64,000 nt of DNA from NCBI GenBank assembly GCA_963734725.1, contig CAVTIX010000009.1:496001-560000 (forward strand), written 5' to 3'. Under the pieces are notes generated by a model. The model had not been told where the DNA came from, did not search any database, and saw only the letters and a list, made by a program, of their open reading frames with translations. A program made the position numbers and the translations under genes. This stretch comes from DASXKD01 sp963734725. Its GTDB lineage: Bacteria; Actinomycetota; Actinomycetes; Streptosporangiales; Streptosporangiaceae. This document shows positions 17,819 through 25,978 of this stretch, one piece after another (the first letter of the stretch is position 1; every line of letters starts with the position of its first letter).

Positions 17819-18328
17819 CTAACTCTGGTTGAAGAAGCCCCTCTCGGCTATCCGGGCCTTGTCTTCGGCCGTCACCTCTACGGACGCCGGTGACAGCAGG
17901 AAAACCCTGTTGGTCACCCGGTCGATGCTCCCGCGAAGCCCGAAGATGAGTCCGGCGGCGAAGTCAACAAGTCGCTTAGCGTCACTGTCCACCATTTCCG
18001 ACAGATTCATGATGACCGGGGTGCCTTCGCGGAAGTGCTCACCGATCGTCCGCGCCTCATTGTATGTGCGCGGGTGCAGCGTCGTGATCCGCGTGAGATC
18101 AGCGGTCTGGCGCACCGGGGCGGGGCGCGCGTTCTCGGTCAGCTCGGCGTCGGCGACGTAGGCGGCGCGCGCCGCGGGCACCGGTGACCGGGCAGCCTGC
18201 GCCCCACCGGCTTCCTCGTCCTCGTAGCCGTTGAAATCCTCCTCAACGGATTCGAAGCCGTCCTCGTAGGCCACCTCGTCTTCGACGAGGCCGAGATAGA
18301 CCGCCATCTTATGGATCGCGCCGGCCAT
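17819..18328 (-). CDS. sepF: cell division protein SepF
   Basis: Binds FtsZ polymers and membrane and helps build the Z-ring; it is the main FtsZ membrane anchor in actinobacteria, which lack FtsA. The N-terminal amphipathic helix region is MAVYLGLVEDE. A charged linker with many Glu/Asp residues follows. The SepF core covers residues 80-160 (RTYNEARTIGEHFREGTPVI, then LVDFAAGLIFGLRGSI). Length 169 residues, normal. It lies between yggS and yggT. Confidence 0.95.
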   Translation of the reverse strand: MAGAIHKMAVYLGLVEDEVAYEDGFESVEEDFNGYEDEEAGGAQAARSPVPAARAAYVADAELTENARPAPVRQTADLTRITTLHPRTYNEARTIGEHFREGTPVIMNLSEMVDSDAKRLVDFAAGLIFGLRGSIDRVTNRVFLLSPASVEVTAEDKARIAERGFFNQS

Positions 18329-18373
18329 CAGTCAGCCCTCCGTCGTCCAGCCTGCCCTTCGCTTCGACGGACA

Positions 18374-19087
18374 TTACCTGACGAAGCCCGGCCGGCCGCC
18401 GAGCAACGCCGTACCGATGCGAACGTGTGTCGCGCCGGCCGAAATGGCTTCTTCCAAATCACCGCTCATTCCGGCCGACACAATGACCGCTTCCGGGTGC
18501 GCCGCGCGCACCGCGGCGGCGATGCGCGGCAGCGCCGCGAAGGCCGCCGCGGCTGGCACTTCGAGCGGCGCCATCGCCATCACACCCCCCAGCAATAGCC
18601 CTTCCTCCGCGGCCACGGCATCGGTGATACCGGGGAGTTCCGGCTCGGGCACGCCGCCACGCGCCTCGTCCTGGTCCAGGCTGACCTGGACCAGGCAACT
18701 GATCTCCCGGCCCGCCTTCCTGGCCGCGCCGCCCAGCGCGCGCACCAGCCTGAGCCGGTCCACCGAGTGCACGACTCCCGCGTAGCGCACCACGCTCGCG
18801 GCCTTGTTGGTCTGGAGCTGCCCGATGAAATGCCAGGTCAACTGTGGGGCGAGATCGGCACATTGGGCCGCCTTAGGCGCCGCCTCCTGGTCCCGGTTCT
18901 CCCCCACGTCCCGCACGCCCAGCTCGCTCAGCAGCCGCACATCCGACGCCGGAAACGTCTTCGTCACCGCCACGAGCGTCACCCCGCCTGGCGCCCGCCC
19001 CGCCGCCGCGCACGCGTCCTCGATCCGCGCCCGCACGGCCGTGAGCCGCTCCCGCAGCTCCGCGCGCCGCGCCTCCACATCCGTCAC
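18374..19087 (-). CDS. yggS: YggS family pyridoxal-phosphate homeostasis protein
   Basis: A PLP-binding TIM-barrel protein involved in vitamin B6 homeostasis. The lysine-containing motif is LVAVTKTFPASDVRLL. HFIGQLQTNKAASVV and VHSVDRL are also conserved. The end, VRIGTALLGGRP, forms the phosphate-binding part (the usual GSAIFG region). The GTG at 19087 (VTDVEARRAELRERL) is used because AGGTG lies just upstream; ATG at 19117 is also possible. The yfiH gene that normally sits between ftsZ and yggS is not present. Confidence 0.9.
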   Translation of the reverse strand: MTDVEARRAELRERLTAVRARIEDACAAAGRAPGGVTLVAVTKTFPASDVRLLSELGVRDVGENRDQEAAPKAAQCADLAPQLTWHFIGQLQTNKAASVVRYAGVVHSVDRLRLVRALGGAARKAGREISCLVQVSLDQDEARGGVPEPELPGITDAVAAEEGLLLGGVMAMAPLEVPAAAAFAALPRIAAAVRAAHPEAVIVSAGMSGDLEEAISAGATHVRIGTALLGGRPGFVR

Positions 19088-19214
19088 ACCCACATCATCA
19101 CCTGGGACCGCCCTCATGAGTTTGCCGGGGCGGGTGGGCCGGCAGGAGGCCACCCGGGCGGGAACTGGAAGGCGCCGCTAGGGCAAACGCGGTGCCCTCA
19201 CTCGCGGGCGGGTC

Positions 19215-19257
19215 CGGTGATCGCGGCCGTGGCGTTGAGCCACGGCCGCGATCACCG
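19215..19257. terminator. strong stem-loop after ftsZ
   Basis: A perfect 19 bp inverted repeat: arms 19215-19233 and 19239-19257 with a 5 nt loop (GTTGA). It lies 48 bp past the ftsZ stop, between ftsZ and yggS on the minus strand. It probably ends or strongly reduces transcription from ftsZ into yggS, so the downstream genes may need their own promoter. Confidence 0.75.
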
Positions 19258-19305
19258 CCCGGCTGCGCCTTGCCCCGAACCCGCTGCGCCCGGCCGCGCC
19301 CCGGA

Positions 19306-20712
19306 TCACTTCAAGAAGTCCGGCACATCCAGTTCGTCGTCTTCTTCGAAGACCACACTGCGGCGCCTGGTCGTGGCGGCGTCGAACATGCGAGCTGCCG
19401 CGCCGTGGTCGGCCCGGGGACGGGCCGGGACCGCAGCCGCGGGAACCGGCTCGGCCGCCTGGTCGCCCGAGTCCGGGCCCCCCGCGGTCTCGGGCGCCGC
19501 CGACCAGGCCGCGTCCTCGCCGCGGGCGCCAGCGGGCGCCGCCTGCTCAGCCGCTGCCGCGGCGGCCGGGGGCGGCGTCAGGCTGGCGGCTGGCTCGGCC
19601 GCGACGTGATCCTCAGCCGCGCGCTCGCCCGCCGCAGCATTGCGCGCATGCGCGCCAGCGGAGTGGCCGTTACGCGTGCCGAACCCTCCGCTTCCCGGAA
19701 ACGAGGAGGCGCCGTCCAGCCCGGGGCGGGCCAGGGCAGCCTGGGCGGGCACCGCCCGGCGGAGGCCAGCCTCGTCGAAGCCAGCCGCGATCACGGTGAC
19801 CCGCACCTCGTCGCCGAGCGCGTCGTCGATGACGGCGCCGAAGATGATGTTGGCATCGGGCGCCGCCGAGTTGGCGACAAGCTGCGCGGCCTCGTTGATC
19901 TCGAACAGCCCGAGGTCCGAACCACCCTGGATGGACAGCAGCACGCCGTGCGCGCCGTCGATGCTCGCTTCGAGCAGCGGGCTGGAGATGGCCATCTCCG
20001 CGGCTGCCACCGAACGGTCGTCGCCACGGGCGGAACCGATCCCCATCAGCGCGGACCCAGCCCCGGACATGACCGACTTCACATCGGCGAAGTCCAGGTT
20101 GATCAGGCCGGGCGTGGTGATCAGGTCGGTGATGCCCTGGACACCAGACAGCAGCACCTGGTCGGCGGCCTTGAACGCGTCGAGCACGCTGACGTGGCGG
20201 TCCGAGATCGACAGCAGGCGGTCGTTCGGGATCACGATGAGCGTGTCGACCTCGCTGCGCAGCCGCTCGATGCCCACCTCGGCCTGCGACGCCCGGCGCT
20301 TGCCCTCGAACCCGAACGGCCTGGTCACCACGCCGATCGTGAGGGCGCCAAGGGAGCGCGCGATGCTGGCCACGACCGGGGCGCCGCCCGTGCCGGTGCC
20401 GCCGCCCTCCCCGGCGGTGACGAAGACCATGTCCGCGCCCTTGAGGACTTCTTCGATTTCCTCGCGGTGGTCTTCCGCCGCCTTGGCCCCGACGTCGGGG
20501 TTGGCGCCGGCGCCGAGCCCGCGGGTCAGTTCGCGGCCGACGTCGAGCTTGACGTCGGCGTCGCTCATGAGCAGCGCTTGCGCATCCGTGTTGATCGCGA
20601 TGAACTCAACGCCCTTGAGCCCTTCTTCGATCATCCGGTTTACGGCATTGACGCCGCCCCCTCCGATACCGACGACCTTGATGACCGCCAAATAGTTCTG
20701 CGGTGCTGCCAC
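19306..20712 (-). CDS. ftsZ: cell division protein FtsZ
   Basis: Tubulin-like GTPase that forms the Z-ring. GGGGVNAVNRMIEEGL is the first nucleotide loop, and GEGGGTGTGGAP is the tubulin signature (about residues 99-110). The T7 synergy loop is LDFADVKSVM. The globular core ends near residue 320. An Ala/Pro-rich linker then leads to the C-terminal peptide DDELDVPDFLK, the docking site for SepF and other partners. The start is GTG 20712 (VAAPQNYLAV), after GGAAAGGG. At 468 residues the linker is longer than usual. Confidence 0.98.
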   Translation of the reverse strand: MAAPQNYLAVIKVVGIGGGGVNAVNRMIEEGLKGVEFIAINTDAQALLMSDADVKLDVGRELTRGLGAGANPDVGAKAAEDHREEIEEVLKGADMVFVTAGEGGGTGTGGAPVVASIARSLGALTIGVVTRPFGFEGKRRASQAEVGIERLRSEVDTLIVIPNDRLLSISDRHVSVLDAFKAADQVLLSGVQGITDLITTPGLINLDFADVKSVMSGAGSALMGIGSARGDDRSVAAAEMAISSPLLEASIDGAHGVLLSIQGGSDLGLFEINEAAQLVANSAAPDANIIFGAVIDDALGDEVRVTVIAAGFDEAGLRRAVPAQAALARPGLDGASSFPGSGGFGTRNGHSAGAHARNAAAGERAAEDHVAAEPAASLTPPPAAAAAAEQAAPAGARGEDAAWSAAPETAGGPDSGDQAAEPVPAAAVPARPRADHGAAARMFDAATTRRRSVVFEEDDELDVPDFLK

Positions 20713-21022
20713 GAGGAGGGCCCTTTCCGCTTGTCTGCCGCTATCGTGTTCCTGCTCTATTGCCCGCGCGGGTGATTATCCCGCCTGGGGAATCGCCGCT
20801 CATACAGGCCGCCGAGGTGCATTCCCGCAGTGGCGGCCAGGCAATTCCACGAATTTCCGAGAGTCAAAACCCTCACTCTCAACCTGAGATTTAGAGTTGT
20901 GCTATGGTGACGATTGATACGGACAGTAGGGTTGGCCAGATCCCGGGTCAACTCGCCACGCCCGTGGCGCCCCACCCTGCTCGCTGATCTTTTGAGTAGC
21001 CCATCCCGGCGCCAAGTCGGCC
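20713..21022 (-). promoter_or_regulatory. ftsQ-ftsZ intergenic region with a candidate ftsZ promoter
   Basis: 310 bp with no coding frame of its own. On the minus strand TTGACC (20946-20951) and TACTGT (20923-20928) are separated by exactly 17 bp, a good match to the actinobacterial housekeeping pattern (TTGACN, TANNNT). Downstream, GAGAGT (20859-20864) and ACTCTC (20875-20880) form an inverted repeat in the probable leader. This stretch is AT-rich for the window. In related bacteria ftsZ has its own promoters in this gap. Confidence 0.6.
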
Positions 21023-21841
21023 TTAGCCCTTGGTCACTGCCGTCCCGACACCGCTCACGTCGTACACGCGGGCACGCCGCCGCATCAGGATTTGCAGTTC
21101 CGCGGCCTTGAAACTCCCCCGTTCGGCGCTGCCCCAGATGACGACCGCGCCGTCGGCAAGTTTTACCGATACGTCGTTTGGGCCGCCGGTGGTCACGCCG
21201 CGAACCTGCCGGGCGGCCCGCCGCGGCAGTTCGGCCAGCACGACCGCGGCCGCGCGGACCGCCGGGCTGTTGCGCAACGTCCCCGAGTCCGTGTTCACCG
21301 TGAGCAGCGGGAGGCCGTGCGGGCGGCTCGTGGCATCGCGGACGTTCACGCCAAACGCGTCCACCAGGGCATACCCGCCGTGCACGGGCAGGACGAACAG
21401 TGGCTTCCGCAGCTGGACCGTGATCACCAACGTGCTCGGCCAGTCCTTGCTGACCTGGGCCGACTGCACCTGCCTGAGCTGCGCCACCCGGCGGGCGATC
21501 GCGCCGGTGTCGACCCGGATGAGCGGCTGGCCGCGGGTGACCTGCGCGGCCGCGAGCACCTGGCTGGCGGCGATCGCCGTGCCGTTGCCCGCGACCCGGA
21601 CCGAGCGCACCACCAGCAGCCTGGAGCCGAACAACGCCCAGGCCATCGCTCCCGCGATCACCAGCGCGGTCAGCGCGAAGAGCGCCGCCTTCCAGCGCAG
21701 CCGGCGCAGGCGCCCGGGCACGATGGCGCCCCCGCCGCGGCCGGGGACGCGCCGCTTGCGCTTCCCGCGACGGGGACCGCCTCCGGCGCCGCGGCCGGGC
21801 TCACCGGGCCGGCGCGGCGGCCCGGACACAGTTCTAGCCAT
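21023..21841 (-). CDS. ftsQ: cell division protein FtsQ
   Basis: Bitopic membrane protein of the FtsQ-FtsL-FtsB divisome subcomplex. A basic, Gly/Arg-rich cytoplasmic tail (residues 1-50) leads to one membrane segment (AALFALTALVIAGAMAWALF). The POTRA domain follows (LLVVRSVRVAGNGTAIAASQ), then the beta domain (LPVHGGYALVDAFGVNV). Length 272 residues. Its ATG lies inside the last codons of murC (8 bp overlap), so the two are coupled. Confidence 0.94.
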   Translation of the reverse strand: MARTVSGPPRRPGEPGRGAGGGPRRGKRKRRVPGRGGGAIVPGRLRRLRWKAALFALTALVIAGAMAWALFGSRLLVVRSVRVAGNGTAIAASQVLAAAQVTRGQPLIRVDTGAIARRVAQLRQVQSAQVSKDWPSTLVITVQLRKPLFVLPVHGGYALVDAFGVNVRDATSRPHGLPLLTVNTDSGTLRNSPAVRAAAVVLAELPRRAARQVRGVTTGGPNDVSVKLADGAVVIWGSAERGSFKAAELQILMRRRARVYDVSGVGTAVTKG

Positions 21842-23276
21842 CAGTTGGCTCCCCGCGCTGCCGCAATGCCGCCACGATCGGCAGGCCGAGCGCCGTCACG
21901 TCACCGGCGCCCATGGTCAGGACAAGGTCGCCAGGCCGGGCGGCGTCCGCCACGGCCGCGGGCAGGTCCGCGCGATCGGGCACGAAGCGCGCCTGCCCGC
22001 CCGGCGCCGCCTGCGCGACAAGCCGCCCGGTGACGCCTGGCTCGGGATCCTCGCGGGCCGCGTACACGTCGAGCACGAACGCCTCGTCGGCCAGGCCGAG
22101 CGCGGCGCCGAACTCCGCCGCGAAGATCCGCGTCCGGCTGAACAGGTGCGGCTGGAACACCGCGAGGACCCGGCCGCCCGGCCGGATCTCGCGGGCCGCC
22201 CGGAGGTCGGCGGCCAGTTCGGTGGGGTGGTGCGCGTAACTGTCGAGCACCAGAACACCGGCGGCCTCCCCCTTCGGCTGCAGCCGCCGGTGCACGCCCC
22301 GGTAGGCGGCCAGCCCGGCGGCGGCCACCCCCGGGCTCAGCCCGAGCTCCAGCGCGGCGGCGTAGGCGGCCGTAGCGTTCATCGCGTTGTGACGCCCGGG
22401 GACGCCGGCCTCCAGCCGGGCCGGCGCCGCCGCGCCCGCGCCGGCCGCCGGCCCGGCGGTCACCTCGAACCGCAGCGTCATGCCTTGCGGGCGGACGCCG
22501 GTGAGCCGGTAGTCGGCGTCTGGCGCCTCGCCGTAGGTGCGCACCCGGACCCCGGGTGGCACCGCCGTGGCCAGCGCCCGCGCCCCCGGGTCGTCCGCGC
22601 AGGCGATGAGCAGGCCGCCGGGGATGATCTGGCCGGCGAACCGCCGGAACGCGCCCTGGATCTGCGCCAGGTCCGCGTAGTTGTCCAGGTGATCTGCTTC
22701 CACGCAGGTGACGATGGCCACCTCGGGCGCGAGCATCAGGAACGAGCCGTCGCTCTCGTCGGCCTCGGCCACGAACATCGCGCCATCGCCGTCCTCGGCG
22801 CCCAGCCCGGTCTCGGCGAGGATCGCGCCGATCACGTACCCGGGCGCCATGCCCGCGTGGCGCAAGATCGTGGTAACCATGCCGGTCGTGGTGGACTTGC
22901 CGTGCGTGCCCGCCACGGCGATCCCGCGCCGGCCCAGCATCAGGCTGGCCAGGGCCGCGGCGCGGTGCAGCACCCGCAGGCCACGGCGGCGCGCCTCGGC
23001 CAGCTCCGGGTTGTCCTCGCGGATCGCGGTGGACACCACCAGCGTGTCGGCGCCGTTGATGTTCGCCGCGGCGTGGCCGACGTGCACGTCGGCGCCCTCG
23101 CCGGCCAGCGCGGTGAGCAGGTCGCTGGCCGCGGCATCGCTGCCGGACACCTTCACCCCGCGGGCGATCATGATCCGGGCGATTCCCGACATGCCCGCGC
23201 CACCGATGCCGGTGAAGTGCACCCTGCCCAGTTCCGGCAGCGGCACTGGGTCCACCGGTTCGACCAGGCTGCCCAC
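21834..23276 (-). CDS. murC: UDP-N-acetylmuramate-L-alanine ligase
   Basis: Adds the first amino acid, L-Ala, to UDP-MurNAc using ATP. The N-terminal Rossmann domain has HFTGIGGAGMSGIARIM, and the ATP-binding loop is GTHGKSTTTGMV. The central motif EADESDGSFL and the C-terminal SYAHHPTELAADL are MurC-specific. Length 480 residues. The GTG start lies 6 bp after the murG stop, and the stop overlaps ftsQ. The order murG, murC, ftsQ matches Mycobacterium-like clusters. Confidence 0.97.
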   Translation of the reverse strand: MGSLVEPVDPVPLPELGRVHFTGIGGAGMSGIARIMIARGVKVSGSDAAASDLLTALAGEGADVHVGHAAANINGADTLVVSTAIREDNPELAEARRRGLRVLHRAAALASLMLGRRGIAVAGTHGKSTTTGMVTTILRHAGMAPGYVIGAILAETGLGAEDGDGAMFVAEADESDGSFLMLAPEVAIVTCVEADHLDNYADLAQIQGAFRRFAGQIIPGGLLIACADDPGARALATAVPPGVRVRTYGEAPDADYRLTGVRPQGMTLRFEVTAGPAAGAGAAAPARLEAGVPGRHNAMNATAAYAAALELGLSPGVAAAGLAAYRGVHRRLQPKGEAAGVLVLDSYAHHPTELAADLRAAREIRPGGRVLAVFQPHLFSRTRIFAAEFGAALGLADEAFVLDVYAAREDPEPGVTGRLVAQAAPGGQARFVPDRADLPAAVADAARPGDLVLTMGAGDVTALGLPIVAALRQRGEPTDG

Positions 23277-23282
23277 CTCAGC

Positions 23283-24398
23283 TCACCGCCTGTGCGCCGC
23301 GTGGCTGCGGACCGGGCGCCGGCTCGCGATGATGTTCATGACCTCGGCGGCCAGCCGGTCGTCGGCGTGGCGGCTGCCCAGCCGCGCTGCCGCCGCGGAC
23401 ATCCCGGCCACGAGCGGGGTATCCAGCATCACCGGCAGCAGCACCGCGCAGATCCACTGCGGCGACAACTGCGCGTCGGCCACCATCAGACCGCCGCCCG
23501 CCTGCTCGATGGGCAGGGCGTTCAGCCGTTGCTCGCCGTTGCCGTGCGGCAGCGGGACATACGCCGCAGGCAGCCCCACGGTGGTGAGCTCGGCACAGGT
23601 CAGGGCGCCGCTGCGGCACAGCGCGAAGTCCGCCGCCGCGTAGGCAAGGTCCATCCGGTCCACGTACGGGAGCGTCACGTACGGCGGCCCGGCCGCGGGC
23701 AGATGCACGTCCAGGCCGCTGCGCGGGCCGAGCAGGTGCAGCACCTGGACCCCAGCGGCGCGGATCTCGCCAGCGGCGTCCAGCACCGCGAGGTTGAGCG
23801 ACCGTGCGCCCTGGGAGCCCCCGGTGACCAGCAACACCGGCAGGTCGGGCCGCAGCCCGAAGTGCTCGCGCGCCTTGTCCGCCAGGGCCAGCCGGTCCAG
23901 CCCGGAGATCTCCTTGCGGATCGGGATGCCGATGCAGGTGGCGTGGGCCAGCTTGGTGCCCGGGTGGGCGGTGAAGACGTGCCGGGTGAACAGGGCGCCG
24001 ATCCGGTTGGCCAGGCCCGCCTTGACGTTCGCGTCGTGGACCACGATCGGTATCTGGCGGCGCCGCGCGGCCAGGTACGCGGGGGTGGCCACGTAGCCGC
24101 CGAATCCGACCACGACCTGTGCCCGGGTCCGGTCCAGCACCTCCCCGGCGGCACGCACCGCCTGGGCCAGCCGCCCGGGGACGCTCAGCAGGTCCGCGGT
24201 CGGCTTGCGCGGCAGCGGGACCGGCGGGATCAGCGCCAGGTCGTACCCGCGCAGCGGGACCAGGCGGGTTTCCAGGCCGCGCTCGGTGCCGAGGCAGGTG
24301 AGCGGGAGCCGGGGATCCGCGCGGCGCAGGGCATCGGCGACCGCGAGGGCGGGCTCGATATGGCCAGCGGTGCCACCTCCGGCGAGTACCACGCTCAT
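23283..24398 (-). CDS. murG: UDP-GlcNAc:lipid I N-acetylglucosaminyltransferase
   Basis: Converts lipid I to lipid II on the inner face of the membrane. GT28-type fold: the N-terminal GGGTAGHIEPALAVA loop, GFGGYVATPAYLAARRR, then TGGSQGARSLN between the domains. The UDP-GlcNAc site is RSGALTCAELTTVGLPA, and PLPHGNGEQRLNA follows. The ATG at 24398 follows AGGAGGGCCTGGCG and is preferred over the open frame to 24593, which runs through intergenic hairpins. Length 371 residues. Confidence 0.97.
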   Translation of the reverse strand: MSVVLAGGGTAGHIEPALAVADALRRADPRLPLTCLGTERGLETRLVPLRGYDLALIPPVPLPRKPTADLLSVPGRLAQAVRAAGEVLDRTRAQVVVGFGGYVATPAYLAARRRQIPIVVHDANVKAGLANRIGALFTRHVFTAHPGTKLAHATCIGIPIRKEISGLDRLALADKAREHFGLRPDLPVLLVTGGSQGARSLNLAVLDAAGEIRAAGVQVLHLLGPRSGLDVHLPAAGPPYVTLPYVDRMDLAYAAADFALCRSGALTCAELTTVGLPAAYVPLPHGNGEQRLNALPIEQAGGGLMVADAQLSPQWICAVLLPVMLDTPLVAGMSAAAARLGSRHADDRLAAEVMNIIASRRPVRSHAAHRR

Positions 24399-24435
24399 CG
24401 CCAGGCCCTCCTGTTCACCGATGGCTCGTCCCGCA

Positions 24436-24512
24436 GGGGTTCCAGGGGGTCGCCCCCCTGGGCCAGCGCTGGGGGGTTCCAGGGGGCGGCTTGCCGCCCT
24501 GGGCCAGCGCTG
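24436..24512. repeat. two tandem hairpin-forming repeats between ftsW and murG
   Basis: Two imperfect copies (24436-24471 and 24473-24512) share GGGGTTCCAGGGGG at the left and CCCTGGGCCAGCGCTG at the right. Each folds into a strong stem: CCAGGGGG/CCCCCTGG, and CCAGGGGGCGGC/GCCGCCCTGG. The middles differ by paired changes that keep the stem. This is typical of dispersed palindromic repeats. The pair lies in the 223 bp gap upstream of murG and could act as a partial transcription barrier inside the dcw cluster. The rest of the gap holds the murG ribosome-binding site and nothing else I can name. Confidence 0.7.
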
Positions 24513-24621
24513 CGCGGGCCTCGGCGAAGGTAGCTTACGGCTACCGAGCAGCCTCGGCCGCCCCGGCCTGGCGAGGGCGGGCGCTGTGGTCACTCCCGCC
24601 TACGGTCCAGGCCCAGCCAGC

Positions 24622-25899
24622 TTAGGGCGCGGCGGGCCGGGCCGGGCCGGCCTCGGCAAGCGCCTGGGCGGCGCCGGGCTCCCGCCTGGCGAACGACATC
24701 AGCATGCCGAGCGCCACCAGGGTCACGATCAGCGAGGACAGGCCAGAGGAGATCAACGGCAGCGGCACACCGGTGATCGGGATCAGGCCGAGCACGGCGG
24801 CGATGTTCACGATGGCCTCGCCGACGATCCAGACCGTGGCGCCGGACGCGGCCAAGCGGATGAAGGTGTCTTCCGCCCGCCGGGCGATGCGCAGGCCGGC
24901 GAACGCGAGCCCGCCGTAGAGCAGCGACACGCACAGCGTGCCGACCAGCCCAAGCTCCTCGCCGAGGATCGCGAAGATGAAGTCGGTCGTGTCGTCGGGC
25001 ACCCACCCCCACTTCAGCCTGCTGGCGCCGAGGCCGACGCCGAACCAGCTGCCGGACCCGACCGCCCACTGGCCTTGGATTCTTTGCATGTCCCGGCCGG
25101 TCGGGCTGCCCTGCGGGTCGAAGAACGAGGTGAGCCGGCTGACCCGGTATCTCGCGACAACGACCAGCAGCAGCAACACGAACACCATCAGCGCGAGGAT
25201 CCCGGCATACAGCCGCAGCGGGGCGCCGACCACCCACAGCAGAGCCAGGAAGATCAGCAACAGGATGAACGTGGTGCCGAGGTCGTCGCCGAGCATGACC
25301 AGCATGCACAAGATGCCGGCGCCAGGCAGCAGCGGGATCAGCAGATGACGCCAGTCGTCCAGCTGGGACAGCTTCTCCTTGCGGGCGAGCAGGTCTGCGC
25401 CCCACAACAGGAAGGCCAGCTTGGCCAGTTCCGAGGGCTGGAATGCCAGCGGGCCGAACTGTATGTACCGGGTGGCGCCGCCGGAGTGCGTCCCGATCAG
25501 CGGGGTCAGCAGCAGGCCGAGGATGGAGATGAACATCAGCGGGTAGGCCAGCGCACGGAAGGTCTTCGGCCCGAACCGGGCCGCCACCCACATGCACGGC
25601 AGGCCGAGCAGGACGCCGAGCAATTGGTGCTGGAACCCGGAGTACGGTGACCCGCCCTGGTCCAGGTTCTGCACCGACGAGGTGGACAGCACCATGACCA
25701 GCCCGAGCGCCACCAGCAGCGTGGTGATGCCGAGGATCAGGTAGTACGAGGTGAGGGGCCGGTCGAGCAGCGCGAGCAGCGAGGCGCGTCGCGATGCGGG
25801 CGCCGACGGAACCGGCACGATACCGGGCGGGCCGGCTGTTGCCATCCCGCCCGGTTCGCGCGCACCCGGCCTGGAAGCCTCCTGGACTGGCTCCATCAT
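24622..25899 (-). CDS. ftsW: lipid II polymerase FtsW
   Basis: SEDS-family glycosyltransferase that polymerises septal peptidoglycan together with FtsI. About ten membrane segments. Conserved SEDS motifs include IQFGPLAFQPSELAKLAFLL (catalytic loop), GDDLGTTFILLLIFLALLWV, and the C-terminal LGLIPITGVPLPLISSGLSS. The cytoplasmic N-terminus (residues 1-50) is Pro/Ala-rich. ATG 25899 is used; ATG 25845 is possible, and neither has a strong ribosome-binding site. murD, normally placed between mraY and ftsW, is missing; only 79 bp separate the two genes. Confidence 0.95.
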   Translation of the reverse strand: MMEPVQEASRPGAREPGGMATAGPPGIVPVPSAPASRRASLLALLDRPLTSYYLILGITTLLVALGLVMVLSTSSVQNLDQGGSPYSGFQHQLLGVLLGLPCMWVAARFGPKTFRALAYPLMFISILGLLLTPLIGTHSGGATRYIQFGPLAFQPSELAKLAFLLWGADLLARKEKLSQLDDWRHLLIPLLPGAGILCMLVMLGDDLGTTFILLLIFLALLWVVGAPLRLYAGILALMVFVLLLLVVVARYRVSRLTSFFDPQGSPTGRDMQRIQGQWAVGSGSWFGVGLGASRLKWGWVPDDTTDFIFAILGEELGLVGTLCVSLLYGGLAFAGLRIARRAEDTFIRLAASGATVWIVGEAIVNIAAVLGLIPITGVPLPLISSGLSSLIVTLVALGMLMSFARREPGAAQALAEAGPARPAAP

Positions 25900-25978
25900 C
25901 CCAGTCTCGGTGGTGATCGGCAGTATCAGCGGGAAATCCGCCCGCGTGTCGCGTACGCCCTCGCCGGGCCCGGCCCGG

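Noticed and set aside
21030..24533. Open frame of 1167 residues on the plus strand across ftsQ, murC and murG
   Set aside because: Antisense shadow of three clear genes; it also runs through intergenic hairpins.
24399..24593. N-terminal extension of murG to 24593
   Set aside because: It would translate the two hairpin repeats; ATG 24398 after AGGAGGG fits MurG length and sequence.
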